Below, one piece after another: positions 10,452 to 21,483 of a DNA stretch of 64,000 bases (position 1 is its first letter; each line of letters opens with the position of its first letter). The stretch comes from Hysterangium stoloniferum (lineage: Eukaryota; Basidiomycota; Agaricomycetes; Hysterangiales; Hysterangiaceae): the NCBI GenBank assembly GCA_015178975.1, contig WHVD01000003.1, positions 1,736,001-1,800,000 on the forward strand. Reading direction: 5' to 3'. A program made the translations under genes and the position numbers. The notes under the pieces were generated by a model. It was given only the letters and a program-made list of their open reading frames with translations, was not told the origin of the DNA and did no database searches.

Positions 10452-11267
10452 ATGTTCCCATTCCAGCAGAACAAGCAAGTCCTCCCTAAGTTCAAGAAGG
10501 TCCCACGGGCCCCGATAGCCAGTACGTCCACGACTGGCAGGGCATTCATTACCCGCATGCCTCGTACAGACAATGTCGAGAGCAATCGAGGTACCTTAGG
10601 ACCTACCCCCTCATCGACTTTCTCCTTTGATGCTGAGCCAAGGGGAGATAGCGGTACTGATTGGAGTAAGCCATTAGGGCACTCTTTCGGACCGTCATCG
10701 GAAGAAGTTGCTGCTACCATGTGGAGGCAGGAAACGTTTATGGAGGAACATAATGCAAGGAGGCTCACCCGCAAGAGAGAAAGATGCACTGAGTATAGAA
10801 GTCAGCAGGAAGCTAGGGGAGCAAGAGAAGGAGTCCCCTCCAAGAGGCAGCGGCGCGAGGACAGAATACGTTTCGGAAACAGAGCTTCCGCGCCGATCCT
10901 TCCCCCCCCGGGAGAGAAATGGGCTGACTTTGCAGAGACAGATGATAGCGAGGGTGGAACGCCTTGCATTAGAACGACAGGAGCCAAGAGCTGGAAGGAA
11001 AAGGAGGGTACCATCTTCTATGACTGGGAATTACTCCGGCGTATTAAGTTGCGACAAATAATCCTTACCCGAGGGGACGGTCAAGCATTGCCCCCACGAG
11101 AAAAGGGACATCGTAGGGGACCAATCGATTTTTCCTCGGATGAGGATGAGGAGGGAGACAAGGATAGGGATGATGCGTATAGCGTCCGATATCTGGGAGA
11201 GGACTGTCACGAAGGGTTCCTCCTCCCCTCGAAAGTTCGCTTCGTAACCAGCGACCCCAACCAATGA
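10452..11267 (+). CDS. Element 1 ORF3, accessory retrotransposon protein
   Basis: A 271-codon frame between integrase and the 3' LTR. I do not recognise the family. It starts with a Pro/Lys motif (VLPKFKKVPRAPI), has a strongly basic patch (RLTRKRER, KRQRRED) that could bind nucleic acid or act as a nuclear signal, a conserved PPPGEKWADFAETDDSEGG block, an acidic run (SSDEDEEGDKDRDD) and ends with GFLLPSKVRFVTSDPNQ. Element 2 encodes the homologue (15076-15994) with matching PPPGHKWMDFAETDCSDGG and GFLLPDNIHFFTSDPNQ. No signal peptide or membrane segment is visible, so it is not an envelope protein. The stop after DPNQ is TGA in both copies and the same frame stays open beyond it. Confidence 0.75.
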   Translation: MFPFQQNKQVLPKFKKVPRAPIASTSTTGRAFITRMPRTDNVESNRGTLGPTPSSTFSFDAEPRGDSGTDWSKPLGHSFGPSSEEVAATMWRQETFMEEHNARRLTRKRERCTEYRSQQEARGAREGVPSKRQRREDRIRFGNRASAPILPPPGEKWADFAETDDSEGGTPCIRTTGAKSWKEKEGTIFYDWELLRRIKLRQIILTRGDGQALPPREKGHRRGPIDFSSDEDEEGDKDRDDAYSVRYLGEDCHEGFLLPSKVRFVTSDPNQ

Positions 11268-12377
11268 CAAACACAGAGACCGTCATCCAAGGTATGGAGG
11301 GGTCATCGCCCTAGCCAACCGTCGCAGGAACGCGAACCTTCCCCGATTCCAGTCCCACGTCTTTCGCCGACGTCGAGGCCCCCTCCCGTCCTCCATCCTG
11401 CACACCCTCCCTCAGCCCCGATTCTAGCGCCTGGTCCACCCCCTTCCTCTAAGACTATACTGGTCTCTACTCCACTTCCACTGTCACCGGCTATCCCTCC
11501 CGACTCTCCTTATTCATATTGCGTGTCCTTAGGTAGCCCTATCCACGAGCTTTCACAAGAGTGAATGGATGTCGATTTGGACCCTCTTACACCGGACATC
11601 ACCGTTCCAGCGACGAGCGGAAAAGCCAAGGAGATACAGAAGGCCACCACCCCTCTCCCAGAGCGATCCCCTATCCCTATCCCCATCTCTGACAGCCCGC
11701 CTTCCCCCACCGATCCCATCTCCACCACCTTCTGGACGCAAGTAGCTGTCAATTACCCTTCCGAACAGTTCCCCATCGGAAGGGTACTATCACAGCTAGC
11801 GCCGGTACTCCAGCAACTGGTCCTTCAAGGGAGCCTTAAGGGTTGTCGCGGTCTCGCTCCATTGTCCGAGATAATGAAGGACTTCTATCTCTCCTTCGAG
11901 GATCCCGCAGAGGGGGAGAACTTTGCGCGAGCAGCTCGGGGGGTTAAACTCTCTATGTTCCGGCATATCATAGTGGAACCCCACCATCTGCCCCCAGACT
12001 CAGCGAGCGTCCTCTCTATTGCTGGCCTTGTAGATCTACTTGAGGCCCTCGTCCTGACGCCTCCCATAGAGACCCCTATGCAGCCACAGGTTCCTGCCCC
12101 GTTACCCGCGTCTTCATCTCCCCTCCCCAATGCTCCTCTTCTTGCGCGAATTTCCGCTCCCCCGATTAGTGTGTGCACAGTCGTTCGTTGCAGGGAGAAG
12201 GCTTACAGATGCTGGGCCGACTCCTTGCACAGGGATTCTAGTGATTTGGCTCGAGCGAGAATAGCCGAGTCCTTCAGAGTAAAACGGGAATGATGGGGAA
12301 ACATCATTTTGGACCTAGGGGGATCCTCACAGGCAGCTTGCGGCGGCATCCCAGACGCTCTTCGACACCTTGTATAG
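11268..12377 (+). pseudogene. Element 1 ORF4, Pro-rich accessory protein
   Basis: Continues in the ORF3 frame after the TGA at 11265. A Pro/Ser-rich N-terminal part (VWRGHRPSQPS, CVSLGSPIHELSQE) meets a TGA at 11562. The frame resumes at MDVDLDPLTPD, then a probably globular region (AVNYPSEQFPIGRVLSQLAP, FARAARGVKLSMFRHIIVEP, GLVDLLEALVL), a TGA at 12291, and a tail WGNIILDLGGSSQAACGG...ALRHLV ending at 12377. Element 2 has the same blocks in order, with a continuous frame across the first of these stops and across WGNAILHLRGSSQ. Function unknown. Conservation between two diverged elements argues it was once a real protein. Confidence 0.65.
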
Positions 12378-12384
12378 CACATCC

Positions 12385-12402
12385 CTTCGAACTGGGGGGC
12401 AC
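12385..12402 (+). other. Polypurine-like tract before the 3' LTR
   Basis: CTTCGAACTGGGGGGCAC directly abuts the 3' LTR; element 2 has CTTCGACCTGGGGGGCAC at the same place (minus strand, 13733-13750). Such a tract primes plus-strand DNA synthesis. Confidence 0.75.
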
Positions 12403-13041
12403 TGTGAAGGGTATGCATATATCATGATTGGACTGTGGAATAATACATATATTATAGTATTTTATTATTTAGTTCTTACTCTTTTTCCCTAACTCTCTAT
12501 ATCTTTTGAGCATACCCGTATTTCTTAGTTCGAAGTCTTGTGTATATCTATGGGCACTCTCGGGGCTAAATCTCAGACATCTTTTACCCAGCAGACACCA
12601 CCTCGTAAACGACCCAGACATCGAATAGCGAGAGGTGTCAAGGGTAACATCTAAGCTACCTATAAGGGTAGCATTCTCTAGTCTCCTGACATACTTTGGA
12701 CTCGAACCGCGAAGGTCGAGTTCCACTCTAAGGTCTTTGCGCTCGTCGACGCTATAGTCGACTCGTGCTATTATCTCTTTACTTCAGATATTCGGCTTCT
12801 CGTTGATTATCTATTTACATTTAGCTACGAGTTGCACCGTAAAGGTCAACTCTTCATTCTCTCATTCTAGCCATCAAGAGCAACTGTACAGTTGCTCTTG
12901 TGACGTGTAGCATGTCTCCTTGCTAGTACTGTCAGTCTAGCAATCTACAGTATTGTACTGAACGGTCAATACTTTCTAATAGTAGTTGAATAAACACTAT
13001 TCTTCGTATATTGAGCGGTAGGAATCTAACGACTCTTCACA
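12403..13041 (+). repeat. 3' LTR of element 1
   Basis: 639 bp, near-identical to 485-1127; TG...CA ends. Confidence 0.96.
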
Positions 13042-13095
13042 TGTATAGTCCAGGGGGATTTGTATCCCTTATCTCTCCTGTGGTTGGGCAGAGCA
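13042..13095. other. 54-bp spacer between the two chromoviruses
   Basis: The only non-element DNA between element 1's 3' LTR and the left LTR of element 2. It contains GGGGGATTTGTATCCCTT, a short imperfect inverted repeat. It does not supply a target duplication for either element. Confidence 0.6.
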
Positions 13096-13732
13096 TGTGA
13101 AGAGTGGTGGAAGTTCTAACCATTCTATATATGAAGAATATCGACTGTTTAGGTACGACACGATGATGTATTGACTATCTAAGTCTAATACAGACCAAAC
13201 ACATATTGACTGTTTAGTTCAATATGGTCAAGTGAATTAGCTACCTAAAGTAGAATAGAGAGCTAAAACAAATAAAGGAGAATCAACTGTAAAGTACGAT
13301 TCTGAATGACTGCTCGAGTGTTGAAGAGAATAACAAGAGAGTCAAATAACAGAGTAGTGCAGATGTAGTCTGCACGGATTGAGATAATGGTTTGAGTTTC
13401 CACTAGTATAGTTCGAAACTTGGATTGCACTAGTAGTTAAAGCCTGTCTGTGATGGTCAAGACGATACCCCAATCACAACTTACAGGATACTAACTGGGT
13501 GTCTGGGTAAGTCGTGGTTGTGGGGTAAAAAGTGTCTGAGTTCTAACTACCAGTGCTAGAATACATAAGTCTGGGACGTATGCGGCCACAAGAGTCAATG
13601 TACCAAATGCATAGGTCGTCGAACTAATTATATGCATATAATAAAATAGAGAGAAAGTAGAAATAATAATGGAAAATAGTATGAGCTCGTCCAGACTATA
13701 TTTCTGGAGTATATATCGCTGTACCTCTCACA
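13096..13732 (-). repeat. 3' LTR of element 2
   Basis: 637 bp, TGTGAAGAGTGGTGGAAG to GTACCTCTCACA as read on +. It matches the three pieces of the interrupted right LTR (23658-24070, 27023-27141, 28722-28822). On + it is followed by CAGTGCCCCCCAGG, the complement of the polypurine tract. Confidence 0.94.
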
Positions 13733-13761
13733 GTGCCCCCCAGGTCGAAGAGCTACATATG

Positions 13762-15069
13762 TCAAAGAAGGTGTCGAAGGACACTTGGAACTCCTCCCCA
13801 TGCATCCTGCGAAGAACCTCTGAGGTGCAGGATAGCGTTTCCCCAGGCAAGACGCTTGGCACAGAAGGAAAGGGCAATGTCTTCCCACTTCAAAATGTCG
13901 TTGGCGGATGTCAACCCGTCCAGCTTCTGGATTGAAGAGACCCAATAGTCATGACTGTAGGCCTTTTGGCACATTCAAATGATGGCACAAACACGATCAG
14001 CAGAGGCATCTGTAATGTGGGCGATGAGAGGGGGCTGGGGGTGTAGTGATGGCAGGGTAGGAGCAGGAAGTGGTGTGCAGCTCGCATCTCCACCAGAGGG
14101 AAGTCCTCCTGGGGTGTTGGAATCTGACAACAGATGCTCCAACAGGTCGACTAGGTCCACAGCTGAGTGGATCAGTGCATGCTCAGGAAGGACACAAGTG
14201 GAGTCGACAAGCAGGGACCAAAACATGGAGAGCTCAACCTGTTTGGTGTCCTCCACTAAATGCAGCTGTTCCTTAGGGTCATTGACGTGTAAATAAAGTG
14301 CACTCATGTGGTCTGACAGTGTGAGAGACCCGCTATACCCCTGGATAAGCCCTTTAAGAAGGGGGTGCTGCAAGGTTGGCCCCAGTCGCATTAATGTGCA
14401 TCCCACAGTGAAAATGTCGGACAGGTAGTTAATGGACATGCGCATCCAACCTGCCTGTAAGAAACGAGCCAAGTCGGCCATGTCCTGAGAGTGAGGGGGA
14501 GAAGGTGGCTGCGGTGGGGGGCTGCAAACGGGGTCGGCCAGGAAGGGGTCAATGGCAAGGGGCTTGTCAGCCTGAACATCAGCCTTCCACTTCCCCTTCA
14601 CCTTTTTGCTTAAGGGGGGAGGCTCCTCGAAGACTTCCATGGCTGGGGGAGGTTCCTTGAAGACCTCCATGGCTGGGGGGGGTTCCTCGAAGACATCCAT
14701 GACTGAGGGAGGCACCTCGAGGACTTCCTCCATGACTGAGGGAGGCACCTCAAGGACTTCCTGGATAGGGTGATCAACATCCATCAATGTAATATCGGGT
14801 TGATGAATGGGGCTCCTTAGGGAAATGCAAGGTGAGCAGGGAGAGGCGGGCAGTGGACTCCAAGCTGGCAGGGGAACAAGGGAAGTGTCCGACACTGCAG
14901 AGAACAATGGCATCGGGGTAGAGCGGGTGGCGATAAGAGGGTCGGGTGACGTGCGGGGTGGGGTTGGCCTTGAAGAAACGGGCGGAGGTGGAGAGAGGTG
15001 AGTGGAGCTGGACAGCATTGCAGGGTTGGCTGGACGACACCCCCTCCAAACTCTGATGGAAGTTGGCAA
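13762..15069 (-). pseudogene. Element 2 ORF4, Pro-rich accessory protein
   Basis: A 364-codon frame (15069 to a TGA at 13975-13977) that stays open in the same frame to RHLL at 13762. The N-terminus is Pro/Ser-rich (SIRVWRGCRPANPA). A run of about 11-residue repeats follows (EVLEVPPSVME, DVFEEPPPAME, EVFKEPPPAME). The C-terminal half (SINYLSDIFTVGCTLMRLGP, VELSMFWSLLVDS, SAVDLVDLLEHLL) matches element 1. Compared with element 1 the stop at 13975 falls where element 1 has an Arg codon, so CGA-to-TGA is likely. No known domain. Confidence 0.65.
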
Positions 15070-15075
15070 TTTTCA

Positions 15076-15994
15076 TCATTGGTTAGGGTCACTTGTGAAG
15101 AAGTGAATGTTGTCAGGAAGTAAAAAACCTTCGTAGCAATCAGTGCTGAGGTACTTGTCATCGTAGGTGGGGTAGCATGGTCGGTCATCCTCCGAATTGG
15201 ACGAGAAATTTGTAGAAGGTGACCCCATCTTTTCCTTTCCTGCTTTTCTGTCCCATGCTCCAAACACATGGCATGCCCCCATCGCTGCAATCTGTCTCAG
15301 CAAAATCCATCCACTTATGGCCTGGGGGGGGAGCGATGGTTGAAGGGTTGTTGCTTCCTTCCATTCTCCTCCATTTCTGCCATGTCCACTTTGAGGGGAC
15401 ATTATCCCTAGCACCCATCTTTCGCTGTCCTTCTAAGTACTCCTCCCTCCTCTTCCTCTTGAGCGTTCTCAGTTCCTCCTGAACCTGCACAGAGAAAGCC
15501 TCAGACTGCCATTTTTTCCTGATCTCCTCCTCAGTGGAAGGGAAGATACTACAAGGGGGTGGGGGGGTTTGACTCCATGTTCCTGAGGGAGCCCCCCAAG
15601 TATCAGAGGACAGGGGCACAGCTTTTGGAATGGGGTCCATCTGAGTAGGATATGTGGATGAAGAGGCCTCCCCCAAGCACTCAACAATCTCTGTTCGAGG
15701 TGGTGGGGAAGGAGGAACCATTGTTTGGGGTTGAGGTATCCTTTTAAAGTTGGGAAGTTGGGGTCTGGGGAGAGGAGTATATAGAGTGAAAACAGTTCTG
15801 CTCCCTGAGTTGGTGGAGGTTCCTGCCGTGTTGTCCTGTGTGGTGGAGTGCATCGACGATGGGATCCCAGAATTACCCATACAGTGCTCGACATTTTCAG
15901 TATGAGATGATGTGGTAGAAGTATTGATAGGTTGGGGTTGTGGTATTCTTTTGAAGTTGGGGAACTTGGGTTTGGGTTGTTGTTCCTGCGACAT
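15076..15994 (-). pseudogene. Element 2 ORF3
   Basis: Starts MSQEQQPKPKFPNFKRIPQP and holds two copies of the PNFKRIPQPQ motif (element 1 has one). A basic helix-like stretch (LRTLKRKRREEYLEG) and PPPGHKWMDFAETDCSDGG follow. The first frame stops at 15185; a frameshift near 15200 moves the conserved tail (DDKYLSTDCYEGFLL, TSDPNQ) into another frame that ends at 15076 with TGA. A TATA-like stretch lies upstream at 16060-16076. Confidence 0.65.
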
Positions 15995-16054
15995 ACTGTA
16001 CTGACTTGTGAGGTTGATGTGGAGGGAAGAGACAGGGGGATAAAAATTTCTTTA

Positions 16055-16080
16055 GCGGATTTATGTATTTTATATTAATT
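16055..16080 (-). promoter_or_regulatory. TATA-like stretch upstream of element 2 ORF3
   Basis: On the minus strand it reads AATTAATATAAAATACATAA, about 70-85 bases before the ORF3 ATG at 15994. It parallels 10335-10360 in element 1 (TATATAAAAAG...CACATAAATT). Promoter activity is inferred only. Confidence 0.35.
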
Positions 16081-16188
16081 TTAAGCTCCACTCAGTTATT
16101 GAGATGAAAGGCTGAGGGGGATGAATAGTGAACAGTAGAGTTAAAAGTAAATAAACAGTGTTGTCATTGTGAGAAGGTAAAATGATCA

Positions 16189-17560
16189 TTAGATTCGATA
16201 AATAGTTTTGTAAGCTCTGAGAAGAGCAGGGGTATTACAAAGGTCGTTGCCATTTAACCAGGTGTCCTCTTCTGGTCCATATCCTTTCCATCAAACTTGG
16301 AAAAGGAGTTGATTTTGATGCCTTTTGTGTCCTACTATAGCCTCTACTTCATACTCCTCATCATTACAGTCTAGTTCCTGAGGATTTTCGAGTAGCACCC
16401 TTGATCCAAATTCCTTGGGGGAGAGATGGTACTTTTCAAGATGGTCTCGGTTTATCACTGGGTGTAGTTGATATTCCAAGGGAATGCGGAGTTGAAAGAC
16501 TTGAGGATTGATCTTCTCCAAGACTTCAAACAGTCCTATCCATCTTTGTATAAGTTTCCTCCCAGGTCCTTTGGTTTCGACAAGCACGAGGGAATGGGGA
16601 TTGATTAGAACATAATCTCCTCCTGAGATATCTTCCACAGATCTCCTTTTCTTATTGTAGCTGCGAGCTTGCATTTCTTGTGCTCGTGCAATTGAATCCC
16701 ATGCCACCTGTTGATGGTTCTCCAATTCTAAGATCCATTGGTTGGCTAAGGGGCTATCCAACAATTCCCTGGGAACCATGGGGTTGTCCCCTCCTAGGCA
16801 GTGAGACATCCCTCTCAGTAAGTATCCCATCAGCAAAAAGGCCAGTGCATAGCTCGTTGAACTCTGAACTGTCAAATTGTAGGTATGAGCTACCACCTGA
16901 GTCCATTTAGACCATTCCTCTTTTGAAGAAGCACAGTACGCTCTGAGCATTTGCTCAATGATAGCATTGGCATTCTCCATTTGACTGTCAGTTTGAGGAT
17001 GATGGGATGAGGATACCACGAGGGCGCTTCCGTATACCTTGCAGACCTCTCTCCAGAACCTACAGGTCCATCTCTTGTCTTGATCACAGATTATCCTTGA
17101 GGGTAGGCCGAGAGGAGCGGCTACTTTATTCACACAGATTCACGTGAATCCTTCTGCAGATAGATCTGAGGTCGTGGGCTCACAAATTAAAAAATGTGTG
17201 AGTTTATCCACAGCGACAAAGATGGCTGAGTAAGCACCCTCTGCAGAAGGTGGCAATCTGGTAATCAGGTCCATTGAGACAACCTCAAACGGCCTTAAGG
17301 GTACATCTGCGGGTCGAAGAGCTCCTTGTCGAGCAGAATGATCAACCTTAGTTTTCTGGCATATGTCACAGCTGCAAGCATACACCACACAGTCCTGCAA
17401 CATCCTCGGCCAGAAAAACTGGTCCTTCATCAGCTGAAAAGGTCTGTGACCACCTGCATGAGCTCCTTCAAAGGGGTTGTCATGTATCAATTTGAGTATG
17501 GTTGACGTCATGCTGCTAGGTATGCAGATTTGAATTTTCCAGTCCAAATCTCGAAAGAAC
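16189..17560 (-). pseudogene. Element 2 integrase with chromodomain
   Basis: The integrase region of the pol frame: LIHDNPFEGAHAGG, CDICQKTKVDHSARQG, SMDLITRLPPSAEG, then a TGA at 17137-17139 after SAEGFT. It continues with IICDQDKRWTCRFW, SSHHPQTDSQMENANAIIEQ, and a tail SVEDISGGDYVLINPHS. The chromodomain reads EEYEVEAIVGHKRHQNQLLF, then a TGA just after QV where element 1 has RVRW, then WWKGYGPEEDTW-like and LLRAYKTIYRI to a TAA at 16189. Catalytic regions look intact; only stops disable it. Confidence 0.88.
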
Positions 17561-19708
17561 AATAGCTTTGTCTTGCTGATGAAATAGTGTGAAGGGGTAG
17601 CTACCATATTTGGGGAAATGGGATCGGCAGTGTAATGATTTCTGAAGGTGGGATCTTTCTGATATCCATCGCAAAGTTCCTTAGCATAATTCTCATCAAT
17701 TTCTATAAGCAATTGGGGGTTCGAGAGAGTAAAGTTTGCCTTGTTGATTTCATCATTTCTGGGGAGGTTGTGCAAATCCCATTTCATTTGGGGGACCTCT
17801 TCCATCGTTCCAATTGGTTCAACTAACTTGTGATGAGTGAGAAAGATGGCCTTTTCTGCTGGTTTGTTCTCCCATAATGTCTCGTTGTCATTCCAGTTGT
17901 AAGAATCCACTACAATTGGTAAGAGGTTGTCTCTTGCGGGACTAGTGCAGTCAGGTACTTGAGGGAGTCTAGACAGTGGGTCAACATTGCTGTGTATCCA
18001 TCCCACTTGATGTAGGATTTCCAGACCGGGGTATGCAGCGTATACTGCCCCCCATGCAGCCAGTTGACAATTGGTATTCTCGTAAGATCTGGCCCATTGT
18101 AATGCTGCATGGTCAGTGATCAGAAGGATATGTTCTCCCTCGATAAAGGGCTGGAAATGGACTAGTCCCTCCTTAGCAGCTAACACCTCTCGCTCTGTGG
18201 CTGAGTAATTACATTCTGCTTTCTTGAGTGTGGCTCCAATAGGCAATGACACACTCAACAGTGACACTGGTGTCATCAAAATCTGAGGCCCAGGAATCTG
18301 TCCAAGTGAATTCCGGCTCCTTGGTTTTATAATGAGTGACAAAAATGGGCACGTCGAGATTGATCGAAGGCTGATCTTGCTTGGGCATAGATTTTGGTAT
18401 CTTTTAGATCCTTGAGCATCATTTTCTGTATTTGTTGGAGACAACATCCCAGTCCAAAGTCCGAAGTGTTTGTGTATAGCCAATAAGGCATGCCACTGGC
18501 GGGGTGTCTGAGTACTGGAGCAGAGCTCAATGCAACCTTGATGTCTTCAAAAGCTTGGTGTGTTTGGAATCCTAAGTCCAACAGACTCCTTTCTTTAAGA
18601 GGTTGAAGAGCGGAGCAACTGTCCAGGAATAAAATGGTATGTAAGCAGAGAAGTACAGAACCATCCCGAGGAAATGTTGAAGATCTGCTATCTTGGTAGG
18701 TGTAGCTAGTTCTAGTATGGCAGCGACCTTTTCTTGATGAGTCGAAAAACTGAGTCTAGACACCTTATGTCCTAGTAATAGAATCAAGTTATACCCAATG
18801 TAGCACTTTTTGGGCAAGAGAGTGATTCCCGCTGCAATTATGGCTTGTAGGATCTGGTCTAAATGCTCTAAATGATCATCCCATGTCTTAGAAAAGATCA
18901 CGATGTCATCAATATAAACTAGGCAGAATATCCATAAGTAAGGTGTGAGTACAGTTTGCATAACTCTCTGGAATATAGAGGGTCCATTATGAAGTCCAAA
19001 GGGCATTCTCCTGAATTGCCACAGTCCTCGATGGGATCTGAAGGCGGTCTTCAGTTTGTCTTCTTCTAACATTTCGAGTTGGGTAAAGCCGGCTAACACG
19101 TCAAAGGAAGATAGGATGTTGGATCCTGAAAGCGCTTGCATGATTTCAGACTGGTGTGGCAATGGGAATTTGTCAGGAACTGTTAGGCTGTTCAACTTCC
19201 TATAGTCAATCACCACTCATGGTTTCCCATTGCAATAGACGACAAAGGCTGGCACCCCCCAAGGACTTTTGGACGGTTTGATTACTCCCTGTTGAAACCA
19301 AGTATCCATTTGTTCATCAATGACCTTCTTATTGGCTGGGGAAGTTGTAAACATTGGCATTGAAATAGGTTGCATGCCTTCTTTCAATGGGACATTGACT
19401 TTGACGTCTACTTGTCCTAAATGCCCATCTACTCCAAAGGCTTGGACATTCTTAGTCAATACCGACTCCAAGCGAGAGGAGACGTCAGTAGGAATGTTAG
19501 GTCCTAAGTTAACCAACTTATGTAGGTCCTCCACATGAAATGTTTCTGTGGTGGCAACCTCTGACATTTTAGGGCCTGCTGGGTCAAAATCGTCTGCAAG
19601 TTCCCGTCCTGGGGGCTGTCTGGAAGGCCAAGGGTTAAGGACACACTCCCCTTCTATTCTTGATAGGCTCTCTACAAGGTGAGTGATCTTGGTTGCCATT
19701 GACTGCAT
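17561..19708 (-). pseudogene. Element 2 reverse transcriptase / RNase H
   Basis: RT blocks in order: GVPAFVVYCNGKP, a TGA at 19217-19219 where element 1 has CGA (Arg), VIDYRKLNSLTVPD, FDVLAGFTQLEM, RMPFGLHNGPSIFQ and an intact YIDDIVIFS catalytic box near 18910. A frameshift near 18575 follows LFNLLKKG, and another lies near 18300-18480. RNase H (CNYSATEREVLAAKEG, LLITDHAALQWARSYENTN, SNVDPLSRLPQV) continues into integrase. In contrast to element 1, the polymerase active site is preserved. Confidence 0.9.
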
Positions 19709-19782
19709 TGATGCCTTCTCAGTTGGAGATCTAGGCGTCTGAGCTCATTTGTTCGCATCATGAATTAATCCAATGGTTTCCC

Positions 19783-21483
19783 TCATCTAATGATTCTTGG
19801 TGTCAGAGAGGGGTTAGTGAGAGGTATCACAGTGTGTTCCCTAGAGATAGCAGTGGTGGGAGCAGCTAGTATACTTCCATTGTCATTCTGCAAGACAACT
19901 CCCTCAACTATCCATTGGTCACCGATAAGATCTCCAACAAAGATTGGTACTAATCGAGCTGATTCCAGCTCTATAGTACAATCTTGTAAGGCCTGTGCAA
20001 CTCTTTCAGTATGCATCCCTTTGTCTGGTTTGGAAGTCAATTCAGGTGAGCCATTGGCTAGTTCCTCAAGGGGGATCTTGCTAATTGAGAAGGCTAAAGG
20101 CTGCGGCTCTTTGGAGGAACTGGCTGGGATAGACCCTGCCCTCCCTGGTAGAAGCAGTCTAGAGCCCAACGGCTGGTCTTGTAGTGTCCCAATCTCATAG
20201 TTCACGTGAAAGTCCTCCCAAAGAAGAATCAGTACGGTCATGCCTCGGACAACATACATTTCGGCGGTAAATTTAAGGAGCATACCAGTGTCGTCTTCAA
20301 GGTAAATGGGGACATTGACATATCCTAAGACCTTAGCATTACCGGTAAGCTGAATGAGGTGCAACTTGAGTCTTTGCTTGAGCTTGGGGTGGTCCTCTAG
20401 TTCCTTATAGAAATCCTCTGAAATTAAGGAGAGGTCGGCCCCAACGTCCAGCCTGATTTTAATAGGACTAGAGGCTTCTGAGTTCCCTACACATCCATAG
20501 ACGTGTAATGCCGAGATCCCAATACTGGAGTATCCACCTGGGGGATCCCTTCTGCAGTAAATGATGGTCAAATCCTCCTTCATAAGCCGACTGGATCGAG
20601 GGTATTGGACCCTGGGTCTTTTGCTTTCCTTTCTTGTGGCCAGTTTGATGTCCCTCCTGACACATCTACTGTAAGGTACCTCAGGTGTAGTGTTCAGAAC
20701 AGAGTCGTCCGCTTCAGAGTCTGACTCCTCACAAGGAATTAGGGTGGGTAACTGTCCTGGGTCAAAGGGGAAGTTCTCCTCCTCCAATCCCTCTAACTCA
20801 GAGGGGTCTTCTATAATGTAGGTCTGACTTATTTCCTTAGATTGGTTCACACATACTTCCTTGTCAATGATTTCCTTAATGGTAGGAGGTTCAGATCGCA
20901 ATAAGGCTTCCATATCAGTCAGACCTTTCTGGTTCTGACGATGAGTGTCCAGCCAGTCTCCTTTCTCGAGGAAATCACAGTCTGATATAGAGACATAGAC
21001 TTGCGACACTTTGTTCTCATTTGAAGGTGAACTCATGTCTAAAACAATGTCATCCTCTGATTGAGGAAGGTAGACAGAAATGAAGTTCGATTCCTCATCA
21101 ATGTTATGTACTTGTCCCTGTATGCTTAATCCATAAACCATTTCATAAGCCCTCTGATCCTCCACCTCCTCAGTTGGGTTCTGCGTGGAGCATTTGTTAA
21201 TAGAGACATAATGCGACATCCTACCCACGTGAGGGCAGTCAATCTTAAAATGCTCCAAACTCCCGCAAATCCAGCACTCCTTTGGGGGTTTAGTGATGCT
21301 TTTCTTGTCACTTTGTTCGAAAAGGAACTTGCCATGTTTCTTACCCTGTTTCACATTAGATATCCTAGGGACGGTTTTATCTTTGGTTTCACTGAGAAGG
21401 ACGTGACCATGATTAGTGGGGTCAATTCCTCTAGAGTGTTCTTCCTCATGCCAGGGATCTGACTCTTCCTGTTCAGCAATCAT
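19783..21483 (-). pseudogene. Element 2 nucleocapsid and protease
   Basis: An uninterrupted 566-codon frame. It contains CWICGSLEHFKIDC (CCHC knuckle), a long acidic linker, then retropepsin with LDVGADLSLISED where a catalytic DTG or DSG is expected. The Thr-to-Val change should kill the protease. It continues LTGNAKVLGYVNVP, RGMTVLILLWEDF and DCTIELESARLVPIFVGDL to PRIIR. This copy lacks the two insertions that break the same region of element 1 and shows what the uninterrupted reading frame looks like. Confidence 0.88.

Larger units (their letters stand above)
485..13041 (+). mobile_element. Element 1: Ty3/gypsy chromovirus with extra 3' ORFs
   Basis: A full-length LTR retrotransposon: 643-bp 5' LTR (485-1127), primer-binding region, gag with a CCHC knuckle, aspartic protease, reverse transcriptase, RNase H, integrase ending in a chromodomain, two further ORFs, a purine-rich tract and a 639-bp 3' LTR (12403-13041). 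RT before integrase and the C-terminal chromodomain place it in the chromovirus branch of Ty3/gypsy. By eye the LTRs differ at about 20 positions (roughly 97% identical), so it is a fairly young copy. It is dead: in-frame TGA codons, integrase frameshifts, a mutated RT active site and two later insertions (4396-5375, 5814-6287). No target-site duplication is visible. Confidence 0.95.

Noticed and set aside
10452-12377. Envelope gene in the chromovirus
   Set aside because: Position fits, but neither ORF3 nor ORF4 has a signal peptide, membrane span or glycoprotein-like Cys pattern.
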